Below, one piece after another: positions 14,721 through 26,703 of a DNA stretch of 64,000 nucleotides. The stretch spans positions 239,904,292-239,968,291 of the forward strand of contig CM042687.1 of assembly GCA_023614405.1 (NCBI GenBank). The letters run 5' to 3'. The notes beneath the pieces were generated by a model. The model did not search any database. It was not told the origin of the DNA and saw nothing but the letters and a program-made list of their open reading frames with translations. Position 1 is the first letter of the stretch, and each line of letters starts with the position of its first letter. A program made the translations under genes and the position numbers. The DNA comes from Avena insularis (Eukaryota; Streptophyta; Magnoliopsida; Poales; Poaceae).

Positions 14721-17700
14721 GTGTGGTCTCTGAAGAGAACACACATTTCAATGACATTGCTGGATCCCTATGTGGTATGTGAAAAGAACACACATGAAAT
14801 GACTCCAGTTGTTGTTAGTAAAAAGAACACACATGCAATGACACTGGTGGATCCATATGTGGTATGTGAAAAGAACACACATGCAATGACTCTAGTTGTT
14901 GTTAGTAAAAAGAACACACATGCAATGACACTGGTGGATCCATGTGTGGTCTCTAAAGAGAACACACATTTCAATGACTCTGGTTGTTGTTAGTAAAAAG
15001 AACACACATGCAATGACACTGGTGGATCCATGTGTGGTCTCTGAAGAGAACACACATGCAATGACTGTGGCTGTTGTTAGTGAAAAGAGAAGACATGCAA
15101 TGACACTGGTGGATCCATAGGTGGATTGTGAAAAGAACACACATGCAATGACACTGGTGGATCCAAATGTGGTATGTGAAAAGAACACACATGAAATGAC
15201 TCCAGTTGTTGTTAGTAAAAAGAACACATATGCAATGACACTCGTGGATCCATGTGTGGTATCTGAAGAGAAGACACATGCAATGACTCTGGTTGTTAGT
15301 AAAAAGAGAACACATGCAATGACACTAGTGAATCCATAGGTGGATTGTGAAAACAACACACATGCAATGACACTGGTGGATCCATATGTGGCATGTGAAA
15401 AGAACACACATGCAATGACTCTAGTTGTTGCTAGTAAAAAGAACACACATGTAATGACACTCGTGGATCCATGTGTGGTCTCTGAAGAGAACACACATTT
15501 CAATGACACTAGTGGATCCATATGTGGTATGTAAAAAGAACACACATGCAATGACACTGGTGAATCCATAGGTGGATTGTGAAAAGAACACACATGCAAT
15601 GACACCGGTGGATCCATATGTGGTATGTGAAAAGAACACACATGCAATGACTCAAGTTGTTGTTAGTTAAAAGAACACACATGCAATGAGACGGGTGGAT
15701 CCATATGTGGTCTCTGAAGAGAACACACATTTCAATGAAACGGGTGGATCCCTATGTGGTATGTGAAAAGAACACACATGAAATGACTCCAGTTGTTGTT
15801 AGTAAAAAGAACACACATGCAATGACACTGGTGGATCCATATGTGGTATGTGAAAAGAACACATATGCATTGACTCTGGTTGTTGTTAGTAAAAATAACA
15901 CACACATGCAATGACACTGGTGGATCCATGTGTGGTCTCTGAAGAGAACACACATTTCAATGACTCTAGTTGTTGTTAGTAAAAAGAACACACATGCAAT
16001 GACTCCGGTTGTTGTTAGTAAAAATAACACACATGCAATGACACTGGTGGATCCATAGGTGGATTGTGAAAAGAGCACACATGCAATGACACTGGTGGAT
16101 CCATATGTGGTATGTGAAAAGAACACACATAAAATGACTCTAGTTGTTGTTAGTAAAAAGAACACACATTCAATTACAATGGTGGATCCATGTGGTCTGT
16201 GAAGAGAACACACATTTCAATGACCTTTGGTGGATCCATATGTGGCATGTGAAAAGAACACACATGAAATGACTCCAGTTGTTGTTAGTAAAAAGAACAC
16301 ACATGCAATGACACTGGTGGATCCATATGTGCTATGTGAAAAGAACACACATGCAATGACTCTGGTTGTTGTTAGTAAAAAGAACACACATGCAATGACA
16401 CTAGTGGATCCATGTGTGGTCTCTGAAGAGAACACACATTTCAATGACTCTGGTTGTTGTTAGTAAAAAAACACATGCAATGGCACTAGTGGATCCATGT
16501 GTGGTCTCTGAAGAGAACACACATGCAATGACTCTAGTTATTGTTAGTAAAAAGAGCACACATGCAATGACACTGGGGGGACCATAGGTGGATTGTGAAA
16601 AGAACACACATGCAATGCCACTGGTGGATCCATATGTGGTATGTGAAAAGAAAATACATGAAATTACTCTGGTTGTTGTTATTAAGAAGAACACACATGC
16701 AATGACTCTGGTGGATCCATGTGTGGTCTTTGAAGAGAACACACATTTCAATGACTCTGGTTGTTGTTAGTAAAAAGAACACACATGCAATGACACTGGT
16801 GGATCCATGTGTGGTCTCTGAAGAGAACACACATGCAATGACTCTGGTTGATGTTAGGAAAAAGAGCACACATGCAATGACACTGGTGTATCCATCTGTG
16901 GATTGTGAAAACAACACACATGCAATGACACTGGTGGATCCATACGTGGTATGTGAAAAGAACACACATGCAATGACTCTAGTTGTTGCTAGTAAAAAGA
17001 ACACACATGCAATTACACTCGTGGATCCATGTGTGGTCTCTGAAGAGAACACACATTTCAATGACACTAGTGGATCCATATGTGGTATGTAAAAAGAACA
17101 CACATGCAATGACACTGGTGAATCCATAGGTGGATTGTGAAAAGAACACACATGCAATGACACCGGTGGATCCATATGTGGTATGTGAAAAGAACACACA
17201 TGCAATGACTCTAGTTGTTGCTAGTTAAAAGAACACACATGCAATGAGACATGTGGATCCATATGTGGTCTCTGAAGAGAACACACATTTCAATGAAACT
17301 GGTGGATCCCTATGTGGTATGTGAAAAGAACACACATGAAATGACTCCAGTTGTTGTTAGTAAAAAGAACACACATGTAATGACACTAGTGGATCCATAT
17401 GTGGTATGTGAAAAGAACACATATGCAATGACTCTGGTTGTTGTTAGTAAAAAGAACACACACATGCAATGACACTGGTGGATCCATGTGTGGTCTCTGA
17501 AGAGAACACACATTTCAATGACTCTAGTTGTTGTTAGTAAAAAGAACACACATGCAATGACACTGGTGGATCCATGTGTTGTCTCTGAAGAGAACACAAA
17601 TGCAATGACTGTGGCTGTTGTTAGTAAAAAGAGCACACATGCAAGGACACTGGTGGATCCATAGGTGGATTGTGAAAAGAGCACACATGCAATGACACTG

Positions 17701-17797
17701 GTGGATCCATATGAGGTATGTGAAAAGAACACACATGTAATGAATCTAGTTGTTGTTAGTTAAAATAACACACATGCAATGACACTGGTGGATCCAT
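14721..17797. repeat. 3.08-kb satellite higher-order repeat, copy 3, with conversion-like tract
   Basis: Third copy, 3,077 bp. It is collinear with the two preceding copies until about 16,900. The stretch from about 16,905 to about 17,500 then carries variants that belong about 1,558 bp upstream in the unit (15,345-15,940 and its equivalents): the GTTGTTGCTAGTA module, the CACCGGTGGATCC module and the ACACACACATGCAATG insertion. Unit order resumes after about 17,524 with the overall period unchanged. Confidence 0.75.
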
Positions 17798-18919
17798 GTG
17801 TGGTCTCTGAAGAGAACACACATTTCAATGACATTGGTGGATCCCTATGTGGTATGTGAAAAGAACACACATGAAATGACTCCAGTTGTTGTTAGTAAAA
17901 AGAACACACATGCAATGACACTGGTGGATCCATATGTGGTATGTGAAAAGAACACACATGCAATGACTCTAGTTGTTGTTAGTAAAAAGAACACACATGC
18001 AATGACACTGGTGGATCCATATGTGGTATATGAAAAGAACACACATGCAATAACTCTAGTTGTTTTTAGGAAAAAGAGCACACATGCAATGACACTAGTG
18101 TATCCATATGTGGATTGTGAAAAGAACACACATGCAATGACACTGGTGGATCCATATGTGGTATGTGAAAAGGACACACATGCAATGACTCCAGTTGTTG
18201 TTAGTAAAAAGAACACACATGCAATGACACTGGTGGATCCATGTGTGGTCTCTAAAGAGAACACACATTTCAATCACACTGGTGGATCCATATGTGGTAT
18301 GTGAAAAGAACACACATGCAATGACACTGGTTGATCCATAGGTGGATTGTGAAAAGAGCACACATGCAATGAACCTGGTGGATCCATATGTGCTATGTGA
18401 AAAGAACACACATGCAATGACTCTAGTTGTTGTTAGTTAAAAGAACACACATGCAATGACACTGGTGGATCCATATGTGGTCTCTAAAGACAACACACAT
18501 TTCAATGACACTGGTGGATCCCTATGTGGTATGTGAAAAGAACACACATGAAATGACTCCAGTTGTTGTTAGTAAAAAGAACACACATGCAATGACACTG
18601 GTTGATCCATATGTGGTATGTGAAAAGAACACATATGCAATGACTCTGGTTGTTGTTAGTAAAAAGAACACACATGCAATGACACTGGTGGATCCATGTG
18701 TTGTCTCTGAAGAGAACACAAATGCAATGACTGTGGTTGTTGTTAGTAAAAAGAGCACACATGCAAGGACACTGGTGGATCCATAGGTGGATTGTGAAAA
18801 GAGCACACATGCAATGACACTGGTGGATCCATATGAGGTATGTGAAAAGAACACACATGTAATGACTCTAGTTGTTGTTAGTTAAAAGAACACACATGCA
18901 ATGACACTGGTGGATCCAT
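17798..18919. repeat. 1.12-kb satellite higher-order repeat, copy 1
   Basis: A 1,122-bp block that starts with the same anchor as the 3.08-kb unit but skips about 1.95 kb of its middle. It keeps the first few modules and then modules matching the last ~0.9 kb of the long unit (CCATATGTGGATTGTG, ACATTTCAATCACAC, GGTTGATCCATAGG, TATGAGGTATGTG). It therefore looks like an internal-deletion derivative that was then amplified. Confidence 0.8.
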
Positions 18920-20051
18920 GTGTGGTCTCTGAAGAGAACACACATTTCAATGACATTGGTGGATCCCTATGTGGTATGTGAAAAGAACACACATGAAATG
19001 ACTCCAGTTGTTGTTAGTAAAAAGAACAGACATGCAATGACACTGGTGGATCCATATGTGGTATATGAAAAGAACACACATGCAATAACTCTAGTTGTTG
19101 TTAGTAAAAAGGACACACATGCAATGACACTGGTGGATCCATGTGTGGTCTCTGAAGAGAACACACATGCAATGACTCTGGTTGTTTTTAGGAAAAAGAG
19201 CACACATGCAATGACACTGGTGTATCCATATGTGGATTGTGAAAAGAACACACATGCAATGACATTGGTGGATCCATATGTGGTATGTGAAAAGGACACA
19301 CATGCAATGACTCCAGTTGTTGTTAGTAAAAAGAACACACATGCAATGACACTGGTGGATCCATGTGTGGTCTCTGAAGAGAACACACATTTCAATCACA
19401 CTGGTGGATCCATATGTGGTATGTGAAAAGAACACACATGCAATGACACTGGTTGATCCATAGGTGGATTGTGAAAAGAGCACACATGCAATGAACCTGG
19501 TGGATCCATATGTGGTATGTGAAAAGAACACACATGCAATGACTCTAGTTGTTGTTAGTTAAAAGAACACACATGCAATGACACTGGTCCATATGTGGTC
19601 TCTAAAGAGAACACACATTTCAATGACACTGGTGGATCCCTATGTGGTATGTGAAAAGAACACACATGAAATGACTCTAGTTGTTGTTAGTAAAAAGAAC
19701 ACACATGCAATGACACTGGTGGATCCATATGTGGTATGTGAAAAGAACACATATGCAATGACTCTGGTTGTTGTTAGTAAAAAGAACACACATGCAATGA
19801 CACTGGTGGATCCATGTGTTGTCTCTGAAGAGAACACAAATGCAATAACTCTGGTTTTTTTTAGGAAAAAGAGCACACATGCAAGGACCCCGGGTGGATC
19901 CATGTGTTGGATCCATAGGTGGATTGTGAAAAGAGCACACATGCAATGACACTGGTGGATCCATATGAGGTATGTGAAAAGAACACACATGTAATGACTC
20001 TAGTTGTTGTTAGTTAAAAGAACACACATGCAATGACACTGGTGGATCCAT
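18920..20051. repeat. 1.13-kb satellite higher-order repeat, copy 2
   Basis: Second copy of the short unit, 1,132 bp. It carries private changes such as a shortened CACTGGTCCATATG junction near 19,587 and a partly duplicated CATGTGTTGGATCCATAGG piece near 19,900. Confidence 0.8.
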
Positions 20052-21255
20052 GTGTGGTCTCTGAAGAGAACACACATTTCAATGACATTGGTGGATCCCT
20101 ATGTGGTATGTGAAAAGAACACACATGAAATGACTCCAGTTGTTGTTAGTAAAAAGAACAGACATGCAATGACCTTTGGTGGATCCATATGTGGTATGTG
20201 AAAATAACACACATGCAATGACTCTAGTTGTTGTTAGTAAAAAGTACACACATGCAATGACACTGGTGGATCCATGTGTGGTCTCTGAAGAGAACACACA
20301 TGCAATAACTCTGGTTGTTTTTAGGAAAAAGAGCACACATGCAATGACACTAGTGTATCCATATGTGGATTGTGAAAAGAACACACATGCAATGACACTG
20401 GTGGATCCATATGTGGTATGTGAAAAGGACACACATGCAATGACTTCAGTTGATGTTAGTAAAAAGAACACACATGCAATGACACTGGTGGATCCATGTG
20501 TGGTCTCTGAAGAGAACACACATTTCAATCACACTGGTGGATCCATATGTGGTATGTGAAAAGAACACACATGCAATGACCTTGGTTGATCCATGTGGAT
20601 TGTGAAAAGAGCACACATGCAATGAACCTGGTGGATCCATATGTGGTATGTGAAAAGAACACACATGCAATGACTCTAGTTGTTGTTAGTTAAAAGAACA
20701 CACATGCAATGACACTGGTCCATATGTGGTCTCTAAAGAGAACACACATTTCAATGACACTGGTGGATCCCTATGTGGTATGTGAAAAGAACACACATGA
20801 AATGACTCTAGTTGTTGTTAGTAAAAAGAACACACATGCAATGACACTGGTGGATCCATATGTGGTATGTGAAAAGAACACATATGCAATGACTCTGGTT
20901 GTTGTTAGTAAAAAGAACACACATGCAATGACACTGGTGGATCCATGTGTGGTCTCTGAAGAGAACACACATTTCAATGACTCTGGTTGTTGTTAGTAAA
21001 AAGAACACACATGCAATGACACTGGTGGATCCATGTGTTGTCTCTAAAGAGAACACAAATGCAATGACTGTGGTTGTTGTTAGTAAAAAGAGCACACATG
21101 CAAGGACACTGGTGGATCCATAGGTGGATTGTGAAAAGAGCACACATGCAATGACACTGGTGGATCCATATGAGGTATGTGAAAAGAACACACATGTAAT
21201 GACTCTAGTTGTTGTTAGTTAAAAGAACACACATGCAATGACACTGGTGGATCCA
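20052..21255. repeat. 1.2-kb satellite higher-order repeat, copy 3
   Basis: Third copy of the short unit, 1,204 bp, again with the CACTGGTCCATATG junction (near 20,716). It is longer because one additional 39/48-bp pair is present. The remaining 21,256-21,646 is the start of a further copy with increasing small deletions (GAAGAACTCACATG, CACGGTGGATCC), as expected at a decaying array edge. Confidence 0.75.
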
Positions 21256-21646
21256 TGTGTGGTCTCTAAAGAGAACACACATTTCAATGACATTGGTGGA
21301 TCCCTATGTGGTATGTGAAAAGAACACACACATGAAATGACTCCAGTTGTTGTTAGTAAAAAGAACACACATGCAATGACACTGGTGGAACCATATGTGG
21401 TATGTGAAAAGAACACACATGCAATGACTCTAGTTGTTGTTAGTAAAAAGTACACACATGCAATGACACTGGTGGATCCATGTGTGGTCTCTGAAGAACT
21501 CACATGCAATGACTACCAGTTGTTTTAGGAAAAAGAGCACATGCAATGACAATTGGTGTATCCATATGTGGATTGTGAAAAGAACACACATGCAATGACA
21601 CGGTGGATCCATATGTGGTATGTGAAAAGGACACACACATGCAATG

Positions 21647-23143
21647 TTTTATACATGTGTGTTAATAAACAAGCAAGAGAAGGTTTCCTAGATTATGCCT
21701 CTCTCATAAACTGGCTAGATTGATTAACAAGATGATCAGGTTTCACGATGTGGATATTGGATATTGTTAATAACAGGATCAACATTAATTAGCCAATAAT
21801 TGTGATGAATATTCATCAAAGTATAGCATTATTCTGATCAAAGTCATTGAGTTTATATTGCTACTAACAACTTCTGATGGTCTAATCCTTAGACCATGAG
21901 ATCATGTCAATCACTAACAAGAGTTTCTTGATAACATCAAGCGTCACACCATAACGGGGTGATTATAAGATGGATTCAGAACTAATAAAGTGTTATGTTG
22001 CGGCTCATGGATAAAATGCAATTTGTTCATCCCGATGACGGATAGATATACTCTTAGAGGCCCTCTCGGGGTGATATCACATTGATTAGCTTGCAAGCCG
22101 TTGGTTTGATCACTAGAATGTTATATCACGAGAGCGAAAAAGAAGTGCATGTCGGAAGCGAAGATCGACTGGGGTATGGAGAGATACAGAGCGATCGAGA
22201 TCTGGGACATATAATATGTCGATGAACAAAGGGATTAAGATACTGCGTGCAAAGGTTGAAACGATCACAAAGAAAGTCATGGAATTGAATGTGCGTCGAT
22301 GTAGGTCTCGAGATCCGCTTGATTGTGATCGAGAGGGTCTCGATCATATCCGCATTATTCACGGCCGTGGGGTGACACGCAAGGCACCGACATCCAATTG
22401 GAGCAAAAGTTTCATGCGAAAGAATGACAGCGCGGGAATTTATTTCACTAGATAAAGCGAGGTTTGGGTGGTACATAAAGTGGTTATGCATGTGAAATAG
22501 AATTCTATATGAGGTTATTGAATGTTTGTCATTAAAATAATTGAAAAAAGTGAATAAAATAAAGGTTTTATTTAATGAGAGTTTGCATTAAATTTGGTGT
22601 TAATGGGAATTTGAGTGGACTTTTGAGTGGAAAATTGAAGGCCATTTTGCCCAGTGGAGTGTCACCCCATGAATGAAGAGGGGAAGGGGCAGCCCCATGG
22701 CGGCCACCCCCTTAGGTGCCACATCCTCCTATAAAAGAGCCCCTCACTCTCTGTCTCTCACACACCTCCTCGTGAAGGATCTCTCTCCCCTCTAAATTAT
22801 CCCCCATGGTCTCGGACTAGCGAGATACACATGTTCCTGGTGTCGGCAAGAAAAGTTGCTTCCGCTGCATCGGCCGGGCCGGCGGAGGTTGCTCGGTGCC
22901 TCGGCGTGTCTTTTGAAACCGCGGATCTTATTTGCTGATTTGCTGACTAGGACTTCTCTCTTGATCTTGAGATCGGCGAGATGGAAATCTACATCAACCC
23001 ACGAGAGTTGAACTTCGTTAAGCTTTGTCGGTCTTCAAGGTATGTTCTCTACGGATATACATCCATAGTTGTTTGTATCTAATAGATAGATCTTGGTACA
23101 TAGTTCACATGAAATTTTTGTTTTCTATGCTGCGAACCCTCTG
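21647..23143 (+). mobile_element. Truncated 5' LTR, Angela/BARE-like Ty1-copia
   Basis: Recognised by conserved blocks of the Angela/BARE LTR in order: ATACATGTGTG followed by AATAAACAA, CCTTAGACCATGAGATCATG, CGTCACACCATAACGGGGTG, a promoter with TATAAAAG at 22,730, and a 3' end with TAGATAGATCTTGGTACATAG and a GAAATTTTTG stretch just before the PBS. Roughly the first 100-150 bp of the LTR are missing at the satellite junction. Many substitutions mark an old insertion. Small open frames within it (such as 22,126-22,491) are incidental. Confidence 0.8.
22730..22737 (+). promoter_or_regulatory. TATA box of the copia LTR
   Basis: TATAAAAG sits in a C-rich stretch typical of the LTR U3/R boundary, followed about 25-30 bp downstream by a CT-rich leader. 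Position and strand agree with the + orientation of this LTR. Confidence 0.6.
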
Positions 23144-23144
23144 A

Positions 23145-23159
23145 TGGTGTGAGAGCCGG
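23145..23159 (+). other. Primer-binding site, copia element (degenerate)
   Basis: TGGTGTGAGAGCCGG resembles the initiator-Met tRNA binding site TGGTATCAGAGCC with a few changes. It lies directly after the LTR end, which defines that end. Confidence 0.65.
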
Positions 23160-26100
23160 ATCTGTCGTAGATGCTTTAGAATTATTTATATAATTATGTG
23201 GTAGATGATGATCATATTGTTTCTCCTTTGTTGTAATTTCGATATTGAGCTGGCATGGTGGGATGACGGCCAGACCAGGCTTTACATGTCCCTCACTTTG
23301 CAAGACCTGTTCCACGCTTGACATGCAACTAGTTTGCATAAGTGGCCTGGCAGATTAATACATCTCCTCTACTACTATAGTCAATATCTATTTTGCAAAT
23401 GAGTTGTCAACAATTTGGTTATCCTCATTGTGGTTCATGTTAAGTAGAAGTAGGCAGTTTCTATCTACAAGAAAGCCTAAGCCACGTAAAACTTGCAATG
23501 GATAGGTGGGCGTCTAGTTTTAGACTATTATCAAGTATGAGATGAAATGCTCTTGGCACACATAGCGTGTAAACTCCATAGACCTTGGATTTACACATAT
23601 AGGTATGATAGTGATCATACCAAGAGTGCACATGATAGAATCATGTCGCAGAACCATATCATTTCACTAATAAACATGTGATGTTTGATAGCATCTTATA
23701 TTGCTATTTGGCGCTTTGTTAGCATAATAAGATAGTCACCATTACAAATATCGAAGATAAAATACCTTCCTTTAGTATGCACCGATTATGTTTAAATGCG
23801 CTCCAAGACATCGCGTGATGATCGGGTGTTCTTTGGATCCTGACCATATTTGGTGTAAAAGCGATTTACTAACGAATACTAAGGTTCTAACTTGGAAACC
23901 TAGCATGTCTGAGACATGGCCGCAGGAATACCGGCCGAAAGGTTAAGCATGAGTCATAGTTGATATGATTCCCATTTGATTTTCGCCTTTGAAGCTATCT
24001 GGAGCTCACGTGATGGTCGGACTTGGTATAGTGGATTTGGTTCGTCTTGATCACCAAAAGGCATGAGGGATGTAGTTTTTGGTGGGAGTTCATTATAATA
24101 TGGATTGGATTGAACTCAATCTATCATACATAGTCTAAACTTTAAAATTATGTTGTATGGCACCTGCTTTTAATTTCAATGTGTTCATGGGAAAGAGAAA
24201 CTAGCAACAAGCGGTAGCAACTTTAGAATGGGCCATGAATTTAAAGTTCTCTGTTTTCAAAGCAATACGTTCTAAGCGTACTAGGCCCTGCAGTGATGCC
24301 TGGCGGGAAAATGTCTGCTCCGGACTCGTGGAGAGGACCACAGCAGATTCGATGCGGCATATTGTATATAAATTTGGCGGAACTTGAAAGCATTTCGAAA
24401 GCGGCAATGCATTTGATACAATGGGTGAGTTGAAATGATTTTACGACACACATGCTATGAAGGCTGGCAGCAGAAAAGTTCTTTAGCTGCATGATGGAAG
24501 AGCACAACTGGTTAGTGAGCATGTACTCAGATGTGAGATTCACGATAAAACATGTCCTTAGGAATAACGATTCCCATTGACTTAGGCATCCATCGTGTTT
24601 AGTCTACACCACTAACTATAAGAGCTTTGTGATGAACTATAATATGCAAGGCATGAAGAAGTCTCTCCAGGCTTACATCAATGCCATAAAACTGCAGAAG
24701 TGGAATCGAGAATATCAAGTGTTGATGATCAGCAGAACACCCAGGTTTCAAGAAAACCGAAGGGAAAAGCGGAGGTAGTAGAGGCGGCAAACTTTGTTGC
24801 GTCACTGAAAAAAACGAGTTGGACCTAAACGTCTAAATTCTTTCTACTATTGTGAGGGACGTGTGCTAGAGCGCCTTTGCCCCAGTATGCCGCGGACAAG
24901 AAAGTAAGCCAAGGCAAACAAAGGTATATATGATACTTATTATTCGTGATGTAATATGACTGTACTTTCGCAATGCTTTAGGTATTTAATCTGATTCGAT
25001 TGCTAATATTTATGCTCAGGTCGAGGGCTCTTGAACAGCGACCGCTAACAGAAATTGAGAATCAAGATAAATGACCCAATGGATCAAGCGTTGGTATGCA
25101 TTCGAACGCTGCCTCTCCACTTGTAGTGGGATTAGTTATAAACTTGAATAATTGTTATACGGTGCACACCTTTGAGCATGAACATTATGTCCCGGATGCA
25201 TTGTTTGATGCGAAGTGGTTATTCATTAAATCCGAGAACAATGGACATTTCCATTTATAGATGAAATCTTATATGGTCATGCAGATGATGATCAGTTATT
25301 TCAGATCTTGATGATAATGTTTATATTCGCATGTTGATGCTAAAAAGTTAAACTTAATGATGATATATCCGCATATATGTGGCACTGCCGTCTGGAATGG
25401 TAATATTGGCGTTAAGCGCGCCAGAAAACTCCATTGAGATGGACTTTTGGAATCACTTGATTTTGGATACATTTGATACATGTGAGCCATGCCTTGCTGG
25501 GCGAAGATGACTAAACGCCGTTTTACGGTTCAATGGAGCAGGCTGATTTGTTAAAATCGATACGTTCGATGTGTGGTCCAATAGAGTGTGTCGGCGTGAA
25601 ATTGGATATCGTTATTTTGTTACTTTACGGATGATTTGAGTAGATCGGTTATATCTACTTGATGAAACACAAATCTGAAACCTTTGAAAAGTTGAGAATT
25701 TGAGAATGAAATGGAAAATCACGAATAGAAAGATCAAATTTCACAGTCCGACCGTGGAGGTGAAATATCTAAGATTCTGAGTTGCGCCTCCTTGAAAAGT
25801 GTGGAATTGTTTCACAACTCCGCTTCTTAAGACTTTCCACAATGAAAATGGTGTGTGTCAGACGTCGTGTCGTACTATTAGATATGGATTGATCATGATG
25901 TCTCAGCGGACTAGATTGTCATTTTGAGTTGTGCACACTAAAGCTGCTGCATTCACTTTAATCGGGCACCATCAATCCGTTGAAAAGACAAGTATGGTGT
26001 GGCTTGGGAAACAAACCTAGTATCTTTCTTAAAGTTTGGGGATGTGATGTTTATGTGAAGAAACTTGACCCGGATAAACTCGAACCTAAAAGCGGAAGAT

Positions 26101-26703
26101 ACTAATACTTCTTAGGATACCCTAAAAGAAACTGTGGGTATTCCTTCTATCCTGTGAATCCGAGGGCAAGGTTTTTTTGTTGCCAAGAATGGACTTTCTA
26201 GAGAAAGAGTATCTGCGGTGTGTGGTATTGGTGATAGAACTGAAAGTTATTGAATTCTTCTCTTCAAAGTATGGCGATGGCGCGGCGCCGGAAGTTGTTC
26301 GAGTTGGCTCCACATTGGGAGAACTAATGATAATGATCAGCAAACTCCCGAGTACTGTCGAACCTCGCGGTCAAGCAGGGCCAGCGTGCAGCTCCCGACT
26401 ATGGAAATCTGTCATGAATTTCATGATTGATGAAAATGATGACCTACGGCGTATGAAGAAAGCGATGATGGCCAGTTCCAACAAATGGTTAGAAGCCATG
26501 AAATCTGAGATGGAATCCATGTATGAAAATCAAGTTTGGAACTTGGTGGGAGTACCTCACGACCGAAGACTGTGGAGAACAAAAGAAAGTTTTCAAAGGA
26601 AAGCCAGTGCTTTGATGGTAATGTGATACATAAGCTCGACTTGTCGCCAAGGGTTCGACGAGAAATTCAAGGGTTGGTGACATGGATGTACTCTGGTGCC
26701 TGA
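23160..26703 (+). pseudogene. Decayed copia gag-pol (gag, integrase, start of RT)
   Basis: The internal region of the Angela/BARE-like element has no usable reading frame. 23,160-24,170 is leader. 24,170-24,900 aligns in character with copia gag (AACTATAATATGCAAGGCATGAAG, a remnant zinc-knuckle-like stretch near 24,835). 25,370-26,170 matches the GAG-pre-integrase/integrase core (GGCACTGCCGTCTGG, GATGACTAAACGCCG, GTGGTCCAATAGAG). 26,480-26,703 covers the start of reverse transcriptase; a short frame here reads WLEAMKSEMESMYENQVWNL, the typical N-terminal RT segment. Frameshifts and stops are scattered throughout, so it cannot be expressed. The rest of RT, RNase H and the 3' LTR are absent: another element begins at 26,704 and copia sequence does not resume after it in what I can recognise. 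Confidence 0.75.

Larger units (their letters stand above)
1..21646. repeat. Mosaic 39/48-bp satellite array
   Basis: A continuous tandem array extends beyond the left window edge. Two module types share the start AAGAACACACATGCAATGAC. The long module (48 bp) continues with a GGTGGATCC-containing tail ending TATGTG, TCTCTG or GATTGTG. The short module (39 bp) continues with a TTGTTGTTAGTA tail. They often alternate, giving an 87-bp dimer. A third variant starts with ACATTTCAATG instead of ACATGCAATG and is one base longer (40 or 49 bp). Most long modules carry a BamHI-type GGATCC and many a CATATG. From length I estimate a little under 500 modules. No transposon coding sequence or foreign insertion is visible inside. 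The array ends at 21,646, where a truncated copia LTR begins. I do not recognise the satellite family. Confidence 0.95.

Noticed and set aside
1..21646. CRISPR array
   Set aside because: Modules touch one another without unique spacers, both tails recur hundreds of times, and all surrounding DNA is plant retrotransposon.
21647..26703. A functional copia polyprotein
   Set aside because: Only short pieces are readable; stops and frameshifts occur throughout and the RT is cut off at 26,703.
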